Shown here: positions 1 to 7,821 of the stretch, piece after piece
How the letters are laid out: each line of letters begins with the position of its first letter
Position numbering within the stretch: the stretch's first letter is position 1
NCBI RefSeq assembly: GCF_004138335.1
Contig: NZ_RYFW01000007.1
Span: 186,001-250,000 of the forward strand
Direction: 5' to 3'
Length of the DNA: 64,000 bases
Source: Peristeroidobacter agariperforans
Lineage (GTDB): Bacteria > Pseudomonadota > Gammaproteobacteria > Steroidobacterales > Steroidobacteraceae
The notes under the pieces: generated by a model
Seen by the model: the letters and a program-made list of their open reading frames with translations, nothing else
Databases searched by the model: none
What the model was told of the DNA's origin: nothing
Position numbers and translations under genes: made by a program

Positions 1-1
1 C

Positions 2-688
2 GATTCCGACCACGAGCTGGAGGAGGCGCTGGAAGCGCAGGGCAAGCGGGACTTGCTCAAGGCGCTGAAGGACATCGTGCCGTCGTGGGCCAGCTGCATA
101 TACATTCGTCAGCCGTCGCCGCTGGGTTTGGGTCATGCCGTGTGGTGCGCCAAGCCGGTGGTCGGCGACGAACCTTTCTTCGTGCACCTCGCCGACGACT
201 TGATCGACGCGCCGACGCCGTGCCTGCGTCAGATGGCTGAGGTGTATGCGGAGCGGGGCGGCAGTGTGCTCGGTGTGGAAACCGTGCCGCGCGCCGAAAC
301 GGACAAATACGGCATCGTTGCAACCGAAGAGCGCGAAGGCCGCATCAGCAAAGTCAAACAGATCGTCGAGAAGCCGCGGCCGTCGAATGCGCCCTCGACG
401 CTGGCCGTGGTCGGCCGTTATCTGTTGTCGCCGACCATTTTCGCCAAGCTCGAGAACACCGGGCGGGGCGCGGGCGGAGAGATTCAGCTCACCGATGCGA
501 TCGCCGATCTGCTCGGCGACGAAAACGTGTTTGCTTACGAGTTCGAAGGCAAGCGCTACGACTGCGGCAGCAAGCTCGGTTATCTGCAAGCCACCGTCGA
601 GTACGGCTTGAAGCACGAAAGCCTCGGCACCAAGTTCCACGACTATCTGCGCAACCTCGCGACGACCACGCTCGCGCCGAAGGGCTAG
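2..688 (+). CDS. galU: UTP--glucose-1-phosphate uridylyltransferase (5' partial)
   Basis: GalU makes UDP-glucose from UTP and glucose-1-phosphate, feeding envelope polysaccharide and sugar-nucleotide synthesis in the cytosol. The reading frame is open from the first bases of the window, so the N-terminus, including the nucleotide-binding loop, lies upstream. About 228 residues are visible. Recognisable GalU blocks are IRQPSPLGLGHAVWCAK, FVHLADDLID, the VEKP segment, GRYLLSPTIF, and GGEIQLTDAI near the sugar-binding region. It ends at TAG 686-688 and is followed by a strong hairpin terminator, so it is probably the last gene of its transcript. The family assignment is secure. An internal TTG at 53 is not the start, because homologous sequence continues upstream of it. 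Confidence 0.93.
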   Translation, partial: DSDHELEEALEAQGKRDLLKALKDIVPSWASCIYIRQPSPLGLGHAVWCAKPVVGDEPFFVHLADDLIDAPTPCLRQMAEVYAERGGSVLGVETVPRAETDKYGIVATEEREGRISKVKQIVEKPRPSNAPSTLAVVGRYLLSPTIFAKLENTGRGAGGEIQLTDAIADLLGDENVFAYEFEGKRYDCGSKLGYLQATVEYGLKHESLGTKFHDYLRNLATTTLAPKG

Positions 689-700
689 CCAACTCCTGTG

Positions 701-733
701 GGCGGGCCAGCGCGGGCCCGCCTGCATTTGTTT
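701..733 (+). terminator. Rho-independent terminator after galU
   Basis: A perfect 8-bp stem, GGCGGGCC (701-708) with GGCCCGCC (715-722), closes a 6-nt loop. It is followed by the T-rich stretch TGCATTTGTTT. It lies 12 bp after the galU stop and 20 bp before gabT, so gabT probably has its own promoter or depends on read-through. Confidence 0.7.
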
Positions 734-753
734 CCAACGTTTCGAGATCCCCC

Positions 754-2064
754 ATGTCAGCTAATACAGACCTGCACAACCGGCGCAACGCTGCGCTCAC
801 CAAGGGCATGTCCACCATGCTGCCCATCTACATCGAGAAGGGGCAGAACGCCGAAGTGTGGGATGCGGACGGGCGCCGTTACGTCGACTTCGCCGGCGGC
901 ATCGCCGTGTTGAACACCGGTCACCTGCACCCGCAGGTGAAGGCGGCCGTGCAGCAGCAGCTCGACGCAGGCTTCACGCACACCTGCGTGATGATCACGC
1001 CATATCGCGTTGCCGTCGAACTGGCCGAGAAGCTCAATGCGCTGGCGCCGGGCCCGACGCCGAAGAAGACGATGCTGGTCACCACCGGCGCGGAAGCGGT
1101 CGAAAACGCGGTGAAGATCGCGCGCGCTCACACAGGGCGCTCCGCTGTGATCGCGTTCGGCGGCAGCTTCCACGGCCGCACTTATATGGCGATGGCGCTG
1201 ACCGGCAAAGTGTCGCCGTACAAGGTGGGGTTCGGTCCGTTCCCCGGCGATGTTTATCACGTCCCGTTTCCGGTGACGTATCACGGTGTAACGTCCGAGG
1301 ACAGCCTCGCCGCGCTCGATCAGCTCTTCAAATACGACGTCGAGCCTTCACGCGTGGCTGCCATCATCATCGAGCCGGTGCTCGGCGAAGGCGGCTTCTA
1401 TGCGGCGCCCGTGGAATTCCTCAAAGCACTGCGCGCGCTTTGTGACAAGCACGGCATCGTGCTGATCGTCGATGAGATCCAGACCGGCTTCGCTCGCACC
1501 GGCAAGATGTTTGCTATCGAGCACTACGGCATCGAGCCGGATCTGATGACCATGGCGAAGAGCCTGGCCGGAGGTTTCCCGCTCGCAGCCGTCGTCGGCA
1601 AGCAGCAGATCATGGACGCGCCGATTACCGGCGGTCTCGGTGGAACGTACGCAGGCTCGGCTGTGAGCTGCGCCGCTGCGCTCGCCGTGATCGATGTGAT
1701 GGAGAAGGAGAAGTTGCCGGCGCGCGCCAATCATGTTGGCGACATCCTCATGCAACGATTGCGCAAGTTCCAGGGCGAGTTCACGTGCGTCGGTGAAGTA
1801 CGCGGCCTGGGTGCGATGGTTGCGATGGAGCTGGTGCGTAACCGCGATCCGCATGCGCCCGATGCGGATCTGGCGAAGGCGCTGGTTCAGCGCGCGGCTG
1901 CCAACGGCCTGGTGCTGTTGTCGTGCGGCCTTTACGCCAACGTGATTCGCTTGCTGGTGCCGTTGACCGCGTCCGACGCGATCATCAACGAAGGCCTCGA
2001 TATCATCGAAAAATCACTCCGCGAAGTGCTCGCGGCGGCGACGCCGGTGGCTGCGACCGGCTGA
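754..2064 (+). CDS. gabT: 4-aminobutyrate--2-oxoglutarate transaminase
   Basis: This is a class III PLP-dependent aminotransferase of 436 aa, the usual GabT length. It converts GABA and 2-oxoglutarate to succinate semialdehyde and glutamate in the cytosol. Visible signatures are GGIAVLNTGHLHP near the N-terminus, TTGAEAVENAVKIAR (cofactor phosphate site), the DEIQTGFARTG motif with the PLP-contacting Asp, and MAKSLAGGFPLAAVVG, which holds the Schiff-base lysine. The ATG at 754 fits the family N-terminus. No succinate-semialdehyde dehydrogenase gene lies next to it. Its last 51 bases overlap, tail to tail, the end of the protease gene on the other strand. A related omega-aminotransferase (5-aminovalerate, for instance) is possible, but GABA is the best guess. 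Confidence 0.88.
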   Translation: MSANTDLHNRRNAALTKGMSTMLPIYIEKGQNAEVWDADGRRYVDFAGGIAVLNTGHLHPQVKAAVQQQLDAGFTHTCVMITPYRVAVELAEKLNALAPGPTPKKTMLVTTGAEAVENAVKIARAHTGRSAVIAFGGSFHGRTYMAMALTGKVSPYKVGFGPFPGDVYHVPFPVTYHGVTSEDSLAALDQLFKYDVEPSRVAAIIIEPVLGEGGFYAAPVEFLKALRALCDKHGIVLIVDEIQTGFARTGKMFAIEHYGIEPDLMTMAKSLAGGFPLAAVVGKQQIMDAPITGGLGGTYAGSAVSCAAALAVIDVMEKEKLPARANHVGDILMQRLRKFQGEFTCVGEVRGLGAMVAMELVRNRDPHAPDADLAKALVQRAAANGLVLLSCGLYANVIRLLVPLTASDAIINEGLDIIEKSLREVLAAATPVAATG

Positions 2065-4008
2065 GCCGCTCGCAACCTTGCGGCGGCGGGGGCCGGGCAG
2101 AGCCAGCGGCAACAAGCCGAGGAACAGCAGCCACCAGTCGAAGCTGCCGCCGCCGCCGTTGCTCTGGCCGATTGGCGATGAGGCCGGCGGCGTTTGCGCA
2201 TCGGGCGGCGTGGACGTGACCATCGCGAAATCGGTGTCATCGACCACGCCCGCATCGTCTGTCACTCGCAGTCGCAACGTGAAGCGGCTGTTGCCATTCA
2301 CCTGCACCGTCGTCGACGTGGCCGCCGCGTCGGCGATCGTCGGCGTCGCGCCCGTAACGTTGACAACACTCCACTGATAACTCGCCACCGTGTGCGTCGG
2401 CGCGGCGAAGCTGGTGCCGCCGCTGATATTTACCGCGACATTCGGATCGATGGTCGCCGTCGACTGCACGATGCCGAAAGGCTTGAGTGCCGCTTGCACG
2501 GCGGCCGCGGTGTTGAGCATGCCGGCCCCGCAAGTCACCGTCGTGCAGATACATTCGACACCTTGCACGAAGGTCGTCGGCACGCGGCAGATCGCGTTGG
2601 TCGTAGCGCTCGACGTTGGGAAGGGCGAGGCGGATTCCTGCAACAACGTGGTGAACTGATCCGGCGTGAGTCGTGGGTTGACTGAGTGCATCAACGCCGC
2701 AGCGCCGGCCACCAGTGGGGCCGAGAAGCTGGTGCCGAAGTTGGGCCGATTCACCCGATCGGTGTGCGTGGGGGCGACCGGAACGGTGCTGCCCGAGTCG
2801 ATCGCCACTTGCACCGGGTAAACGCAGGGCGAGGCGTCGGTGAACGGCGGGCCGTCATTCACGCAATTACCGCCGGGCGCGGAAATGTCGGTGCCTGGGC
2901 CCAGGTTGCTGAAGCCGATCTTGGTCCCGATGTGGCGAATGCCGCCGACGCCGAGCACGTTCTCGCAGTTCGATGGCGTGCCTGGCGGAATGCCGTCGTT
3001 GCCGACCGAGGCGACGATCAGCGTGCCTTGTCCGATGATTTCGTCGACGGCGCTTTGATAAGCAGCACTGCACTCGTCATCGCCGCCGAGGCTCAGGTTG
3101 ATGATGTTCGCGGGGTTGGGATTGGTGGGTGCGTTGTCGACAGGCAGGCCCGCCGCCCAACGCATACCGTCGATGATGTCGGAGTCGAAGCCACCGCATT
3201 TGCCGAGAACTCGCACGGGCAGGATCTTGGTGGTCCAGCCGGCGCCGGCCATGCCGAAGCCTTCGTTGCTCTTGGCGCCGATCAGGCTCGAGACCCGCGT
3301 GCCGTGCCAGGAACTGGAGGTGGCGGTGCAATTGGCGAAGAAGGCGGTCGCGCGGTCGGCGGCATCGACCCAGTCGCCCGGATCGCTCGCATCGTCGTCC
3401 GGGCCGTCGCCATCGTTGGCCACGCGGGCATCGGAGATGAAGTCGTAGCCGGGCAGCAGCTTGTCGTTGGCCGGATTGTCATCCGTATCGTTGGCGAGAT
3501 CGGGATGATCGGGGCGGATGCCGGTATCGAGCACCGCGACCACCGTGTTCGCGGTGCCGGTGGTGACGTCCCATGCCTCATCCGTGTGAGTGGCCGCAGG
3601 TTCTGCGCTGAGGAAATACCACTGATTGGCAACCAGCGGGTCCGAAGGGATCTGCTGGATCTGGCGGCGCTTGTCGGCGACCGCGAATTCCACGTCGGGA
3701 TCGGCCGCGAGCTTGTCGAGCACGGACTGCAACTCGCGGCCGTTCAAGGCGTGATCGAGCTTGTATACGTCGGTCGTCGAAGTGCTGCTGCGCTTGTGCT
3801 GGATGGCTAGGCCCGAGCGGCTCGTGAGCTTGCCGGCGCGCTGGGCCGGTGCGGCCGAGAGCGTTGCTTTCGCGCCGCTGCGCCAACGCACGATGATCTG
3901 GTCGGTGGCGTCCGGCGCCTGCAGCCGGGGACCCTGATACTCCCGTGATTGCCCGAACGCCGGCAGGGCGGCGAACGCGGACAGCACGACGGCAGCGAGC
4001 ATCTTCAT
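2014..4008 (-). CDS. Secreted subtilisin-like S8 serine protease with GlyGly-CTERM-like tail
   Basis: This is a predicted exported protease of about 664 aa. The start is the ATG at 4008, just after AAGGAATCTCCG; the upstream ATG at 4062 lacks a good site. A Sec signal peptide covers residues 1-20 (cleavage near AFGQ), followed by a propeptide-like region up to about 120. The catalytic triad is visible: DTG (D161), HGT (H235) and GTSFSAP (S427). A PKD-like domain lies near residues 540-610. The C-terminus has a Gly-rich linker (NGGGGS), a hydrophobic helix WWLLFLGLLPLALP and a basic cluster, which is the layout of a GlyGly-CTERM signal processed by rhombosortase. The tail is oddly long: about 20 basic residues follow the usual Arg cluster, encoded antisense to the end of gabT. 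Confidence 0.88.
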   Translation of the reverse strand: MKMLAAVVLSAFAALPAFGQSREYQGPRLQAPDATDQIIVRWRSGAKATLSAAPAQRAGKLTSRSGLAIQHKRSSTSTTDVYKLDHALNGRELQSVLDKLAADPDVEFAVADKRRQIQQIPSDPLVANQWYFLSAEPAATHTDEAWDVTTGTANTVVAVLDTGIRPDHPDLANDTDDNPANDKLLPGYDFISDARVANDGDGPDDDASDPGDWVDAADRATAFFANCTATSSSWHGTRVSSLIGAKSNEGFGMAGAGWTTKILPVRVLGKCGGFDSDIIDGMRWAAGLPVDNAPTNPNPANIINLSLGGDDECSAAYQSAVDEIIGQGTLIVASVGNDGIPPGTPSNCENVLGVGGIRHIGTKIGFSNLGPGTDISAPGGNCVNDGPPFTDASPCVYPVQVAIDSGSTVPVAPTHTDRVNRPNFGTSFSAPLVAGAAALMHSVNPRLTPDQFTTLLQESASPFPTSSATTNAICRVPTTFVQGVECICTTVTCGAGMLNTAAAVQAALKPFGIVQSTATIDPNVAVNISGGTSFAAPTHTVASYQWSVVNVTGATPTIADAAATSTTVQVNGNSRFTLRLRVTDDAGVVDDTDFAMVTSTPPDAQTPPASSPIGQSNGGGGSFDWWLLFLGLLPLALPGPRRRKVASGSAGRSHRRRRREHFAE

Positions 4009-4414
4009 CGGAGATTCCTTTTGATTCCTTCCTGAGTTTACGTCGGCGCGCAGCGCCCGCAAACCCTGACTTTTGCGCTCGAGCGGCGATCACACCATGG
4101 GCTTCGTGTATGGCGGATGAATGTTTTCACCGGCGCGTCGTTGGCGTTGCCGGCGCATCCAGTTCGCCCGTCCGGGCGAATCCAGCTCGAGTCAACCATT
4201 GAGATCGATCGCACCAGTCTCCAACCAGCGCCGACTCATCTATTCGCTGCTACAAACGTCCTGGATTCCGTGACGTAGCGCACGGTAGACACCTTGCTAG
4301 CGTCGCGGCCGGGCCGGTAGCATCCGTCGCGATTTAACAAATATAAGTGAACGGGATGGCAGCGGGTCGCAAGCAATCGCAGGGAGGAGCAAGTGCGGGC
4401 GCATTTGTTTCTGC
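4009..4414. other. 406-bp divergent intergenic region with palindromes
   Basis: This gene-free stretch separates the protease (leftward) from the redox cluster (rightward), so it should hold both promoters. Two palindromes are visible. TTCGCCCG (4163-4170) and CGGGCGAA (4173-4180) form a perfect inverted repeat. CCGTG (4268-4272) and CACGG (4281-4285) are separated by 8 nt. An AT-rich patch, TTAACAAATATAAG (4334-4347), contains a -10-like TATAAG (4342-4347). I could not match a good -35 to it. No protein-coding gene is supported here. Confidence 0.5.
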
Positions 4415-6946
4415 ATGTACCAAATCGCAATTATCGGCGCTGGCCCGGCGGGCCTGAGCGCAGCTGCACGCGCAGCGGCGCGTGATCAACAGGCGAGACG
4501 CTCGAGCCCCAGCTACGTTCTGCTAGAAGGCTTCAGCGCGCACGCCAAGACCATCCAGCGTTACCAGAAGGGTAAGCACGTGATGGCCGAACCCGGCTTC
4601 CTGGATCTGCGCAGCGATCTGGGCTTCGGCGCCGGCAGCCGCGAGAAAATCTTGTCGGCGTGGGGCGACGGTCTGCGTGAGCTCAACGTAAACATCCGTC
4701 ACAACGCCGAAGTAAAGAAGATCGGCGGCGCCAAGGGCGCGTTCGCGATCCAGCTCACCAGCGGCGAGACCATTCAAGCCGCCCACGTCGTGCTCGCGAT
4801 CGGCCTTGAAGGCAATCCGCGCAAACTCGGCGCGCCGGGCGAGGACCTGGAGCGGGTTCAATATCAGCTCGACGATCCCAAGGAATTCGCCAACGAGACC
4901 ATCCTGGTGGTCGGCGCGGGCGATTCGGCGATCGAAAACGCCCTGGCGCTGGCCGAGCAGAACGATGTCTGGATCTTGAATCGCGGCAAGGAATTCAGCC
5001 GCGCCAAGGACGCCAACCTCAACGCCGTGGTCGCGGCCATCACCGATCCGCGCCGGCGTTTGAATTGTTACTACGAGACAAGCATCAAGAGCGTCACCCA
5101 AGGTGGCGGCGCGATGCCGCTCACCGTCGTGATGCAGACACCCGCGGGCGAGAAGACGGTGCAGTGTCATCGGATCATTGCGCGCTTGGGCGCCATCCCG
5201 CCGCGCAAGTTCGTCGAGTCCATCGGCATCAAGTTTCCGAACGAGCGCAATGACGCGATTCCCGAGCTGAGCCGGCATTACGAAAGCAACGTGCCGGGCG
5301 TGTACATCATCGGCTCGCTGGCGGGCTATCCGCTGATCAAGCAGGCGATGAACCAGGGCTATGACGTCATCGAGTTCATCAACGGCAACGACGTGAAGCC
5401 GGCGGATCATCCGCTGCTGGAATATCAGTTCTTCGGCTTGCCGTTCGAGCGCTCGGTCGATGAGATCGTCGAGCGTTTCCAGACGCTGATTCCGATGTTT
5501 CGGCAGATGAATGCGCTGGCGTTTCGCGAGCTGGTGATCGAGAGCGATCTGCTGGTCGCGTTCCCAGCCGGCGCCGAGTTTGACGACGCCCGCAAGCGCA
5601 TGACGCTCCTGCAGAAGAAGCTGGCGCTGAAAGATCCGCAGCCGCGCATGACCCGCGTCATTCGCGAAGGCGAGGTGATCTATCAGCCCGGTGAATTCGG
5701 CACCTCGTTCTTCACCATCGTCGATGGCGAGGTGCTGCTCGAAGCCACCGGCGGCCAAAAGATCCGCACACGTCTGGGCCGCGGCGAGTTCTTCGGCGAG
5801 ATGAGCTTGCTGTCGGGCCGGCCACGCTTGGAAAAAGCGGTCGCGGGGCCGGGCTGCATCCTAGTGGAGACACCGCGCCGGACCATGCTGAAGCTGATGA
5901 ACTCCAACGAGGAAGTTCGCAGCGGCATCGATTGGATCTTCATCGTGCGCGAGCTGCAGCGGCACTTTGCTCCGTACGCGACGCTCAGAGAGCTGCGCAG
6001 TATCGCCACGCGCGTCACGCTGCGCCGGCTGAAAGCGGGCGAGGTGCTCTTCAGCGAAGGCGATGTGGGCGATTCGTTGTTCGTGTTGCGCTCGGGGGCA
6101 ATCACTTTGCTGCGTCGTCAAGGCGACGAGGACAAGCTGGTGTCGCAGGTCCGCTCCGGTCAGCTGATCGGCGAGATGGCGTTGATGGGTGATCCCATGC
6201 GCCGCGAGACAGCGACGGCGAACGTGGCCGCCGAGCTGATCGAGATCAAGCGCAGGGAGTTCCTGGAGCTCACGCGTCGCGATGATGCACGCCTCGATCC
6301 CTTGCAAAAGGATGTGAGCCGGCGAGTGGTCGACAATGCTCGCATGCAGGTGCGGCCGGAAGCCGGCACGTTGATGAACTTCCTGATGGACGAAGGGCTC
6401 GGCGAAGCCACCAACGTCCTGGTCATCGACGAAGCGCTGTGCGTCGGTTGCGATAACTGCGAAAAGGCTTGTGCCGAAACGCACGAAGGCGTCTCGCGGC
6501 TGGATCGCGAAGCCGGCGCAACCTTCGCCAACATCCACATTCCGATCTCCTGTCGACACTGCGAGCAGCCTCATTGCATGAAGGACTGCCCGCCGAACGC
6601 GTTGCGCCGCTCGGAGAGCGGCGAGGTCTACATCAACGATACCTGCATCGGCTGCGGCAACTGCGAGGCGAATTGTCCGTACGGCGTGATCCGCATGGTC
6701 TACGACGCGCCGAAGAAACCGGGCCTGGTGTCGTGGATGATTTTTGCGGCCGGCAGCGGGCCGGGCGAAGAGCCCGATTACAAGCCCTCCGCGAAGGCCA
6801 AGGACAAAGGTAAGAAAGCAACGAAGTGCGACGCCTGCGTCGGCCTCAAAGGCGGGCCGGCCTGTGTGCGAGCGTGCCCCACCGGCGCCGCCATCCGCAT
6901 CGGGCCCGAGCAGTTCATCGATCTGGTCGAGGAGCGGAAGCGGTGA
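4415..6946 (+). CDS. Fusion oxidoreductase: FAD/NAD(P) reductase + two cNMP-binding domains + 4x[4Fe-4S] ferredoxin
   Basis: This is an 843-aa cytosolic electron-transfer protein with no signal peptide or membrane segment. Residues 1-330 form a thioredoxin-reductase-like flavoprotein: GAGPAG at 8-13 for FAD, VVGAGDSAIE at 165-174 for NAD(P), and no CxxC redox pair. Two cyclic-nucleotide-binding folds follow at about 410-510 and 520-630, with phosphate-cassette-like FGEMSLLSGRPR and IGEMALMGDPMRRETAT. Residues 665-835 form a DmsB/NrfC-type ferredoxin with four cysteine quartets: CVGCDNCEKAC, CRHCEQPHCMKDCP, CIGCGNCEANCP and CDAC-x8-CVRACP. It opens a nine-gene cluster and overlaps the next start by 4 bases. 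I infer that it passes NAD(P)H electrons to the membrane cytochrome b and that ligand binding gates it. The domain calls are firm; the direction of flow and the ligand are not known. Confidence 0.88.
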   Translation: MYQIAIIGAGPAGLSAAARAAARDQQARRSSPSYVLLEGFSAHAKTIQRYQKGKHVMAEPGFLDLRSDLGFGAGSREKILSAWGDGLRELNVNIRHNAEVKKIGGAKGAFAIQLTSGETIQAAHVVLAIGLEGNPRKLGAPGEDLERVQYQLDDPKEFANETILVVGAGDSAIENALALAEQNDVWILNRGKEFSRAKDANLNAVVAAITDPRRRLNCYYETSIKSVTQGGGAMPLTVVMQTPAGEKTVQCHRIIARLGAIPPRKFVESIGIKFPNERNDAIPELSRHYESNVPGVYIIGSLAGYPLIKQAMNQGYDVIEFINGNDVKPADHPLLEYQFFGLPFERSVDEIVERFQTLIPMFRQMNALAFRELVIESDLLVAFPAGAEFDDARKRMTLLQKKLALKDPQPRMTRVIREGEVIYQPGEFGTSFFTIVDGEVLLEATGGQKIRTRLGRGEFFGEMSLLSGRPRLEKAVAGPGCILVETPRRTMLKLMNSNEEVRSGIDWIFIVRELQRHFAPYATLRELRSIATRVTLRRLKAGEVLFSEGDVGDSLFVLRSGAITLLRRQGDEDKLVSQVRSGQLIGEMALMGDPMRRETATANVAAELIEIKRREFLELTRRDDARLDPLQKDVSRRVVDNARMQVRPEAGTLMNFLMDEGLGEATNVLVIDEALCVGCDNCEKACAETHEGVSRLDREAGATFANIHIPISCRHCEQPHCMKDCPPNALRRSESGEVYINDTCIGCGNCEANCPYGVIRMVYDAPKKPGLVSWMIFAAGSGPGEEPDYKPSAKAKDKGKKATKCDACVGLKGGPACVRACPTGAAIRIGPEQFIDLVEERKR

Positions 6947-7815
6947 TCCACCGCAATCTGCTCTTGTACCGCGGCGCTCGCTACCTCTGGTGGTCGCTCG
7001 GATTAATCGTGGCCGCGTGTGTTCTGTATGTCACACAGGGCGACTCGCAGCCGCCGAACGGCGGCACCTGGCAGGGCTACGTGCTCGGCACGGTCGGCGC
7101 GCTGCTGATCGTCTGGCTCACGATGCTCGGCGTCCGCAAGCGGCGCTACAGCTCGACGACGGGCACCGTGCAAGGCTGGACCTCGGCGCACGTGTACCTC
7201 GGTTCGACGCTCATCGTCATCGCGACCCTGCATTCCGGCATCCAGGTTGGCTGGAATTTGCACACGCTTGCGTATGTGCTCATGTGTGTGGTCATTCTGA
7301 GTGGCTTCTTCGGCTTGTACACGTACATGAGCTACCCCCAGCTCATTTCCAAAAACCGCGAAGGTGGGGCGCGCGCGGAGCTGTTTGCCGAATTGTTCGA
7401 GCTGGATCGCAATGCTCGCTCGGTCGCGAGCCGTTGCGCGCCGGACGTCGCCATCGCCGTCGACAGCAGCATCGAGCGCACGACGCTGGGCGGCGGCATT
7501 TATTCGCAGCTCTTCAGTCGTGACGGCTCGTACTTCGTGCGCGGCGAGGGCAAGCCGGTCCGGAACACGGACCAGCAGCGAGTCATCGATTTCGTCGGCA
7601 CCCGACTGCCGCGAGCGGCCAAGGGCGCCGAGGCTGCCAACCTGCAGCAGCTGATCGTTCTATTGTGCCGCCGGCAGGCGGTGCTACGGCGCATCCGTCG
7701 TGACATCCGCTTGTACGGCTGGTTGAAGATCTGGCTGTACTTCCACGTGCCCGTCACCATCGCGCTGCTGATCGCGCTGGTGCTGCACATCATCGTCACC
7801 TTCTTCTACTGGTAG
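6943..7815 (+). CDS. Diheme b-type membrane cytochrome
   Basis: This is a 290-aa inner-membrane protein starting at GTG 6943, overlapping the upstream TGA. Hydrophobic segments lie near residues 15-31, 43-62, 80-99, 105-126 and 260-289. Histidines H83/H97 in the third segment and H268/H282 in the last are each 14 residues apart, the spacing of two stacked bis-His b hemes in cytochrome b and ferric-reductase-like folds. A soluble insert of about 130 residues (130-259), basic near its end, separates the fourth and fifth segments and may dock the cytosolic ferredoxin protein encoded just upstream. I infer that it carries electrons across the membrane to the decaheme cytochrome encoded next. The family name is uncertain; the heme pattern is read directly from the sequence. 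Confidence 0.75.
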   Translation: MIHRNLLLYRGARYLWWSLGLIVAACVLYVTQGDSQPPNGGTWQGYVLGTVGALLIVWLTMLGVRKRRYSSTTGTVQGWTSAHVYLGSTLIVIATLHSGIQVGWNLHTLAYVLMCVVILSGFFGLYTYMSYPQLISKNREGGARAELFAELFELDRNARSVASRCAPDVAIAVDSSIERTTLGGGIYSQLFSRDGSYFVRGEGKPVRNTDQQRVIDFVGTRLPRAAKGAEAANLQQLIVLLCRRQAVLRRIRRDIRLYGWLKIWLYFHVPVTIALLIALVLHIIVTFFYW

Positions 7816-7821
7816 CCGCGC

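Noticed and set aside
2686-3810. 374-aa open frame antisense to the S8 protease
   Set aside because: The protease triad motifs in order on the minus strand settle the coding strand; the other reading lacks motifs.
4268-4285. CRP/FNR-type operator upstream of the cNMP-domain gene
   Set aside because: It is symmetric but does not match TGTGA-N6-TCACA or TTGAT-N4-ATCAA, so no regulator is assigned.
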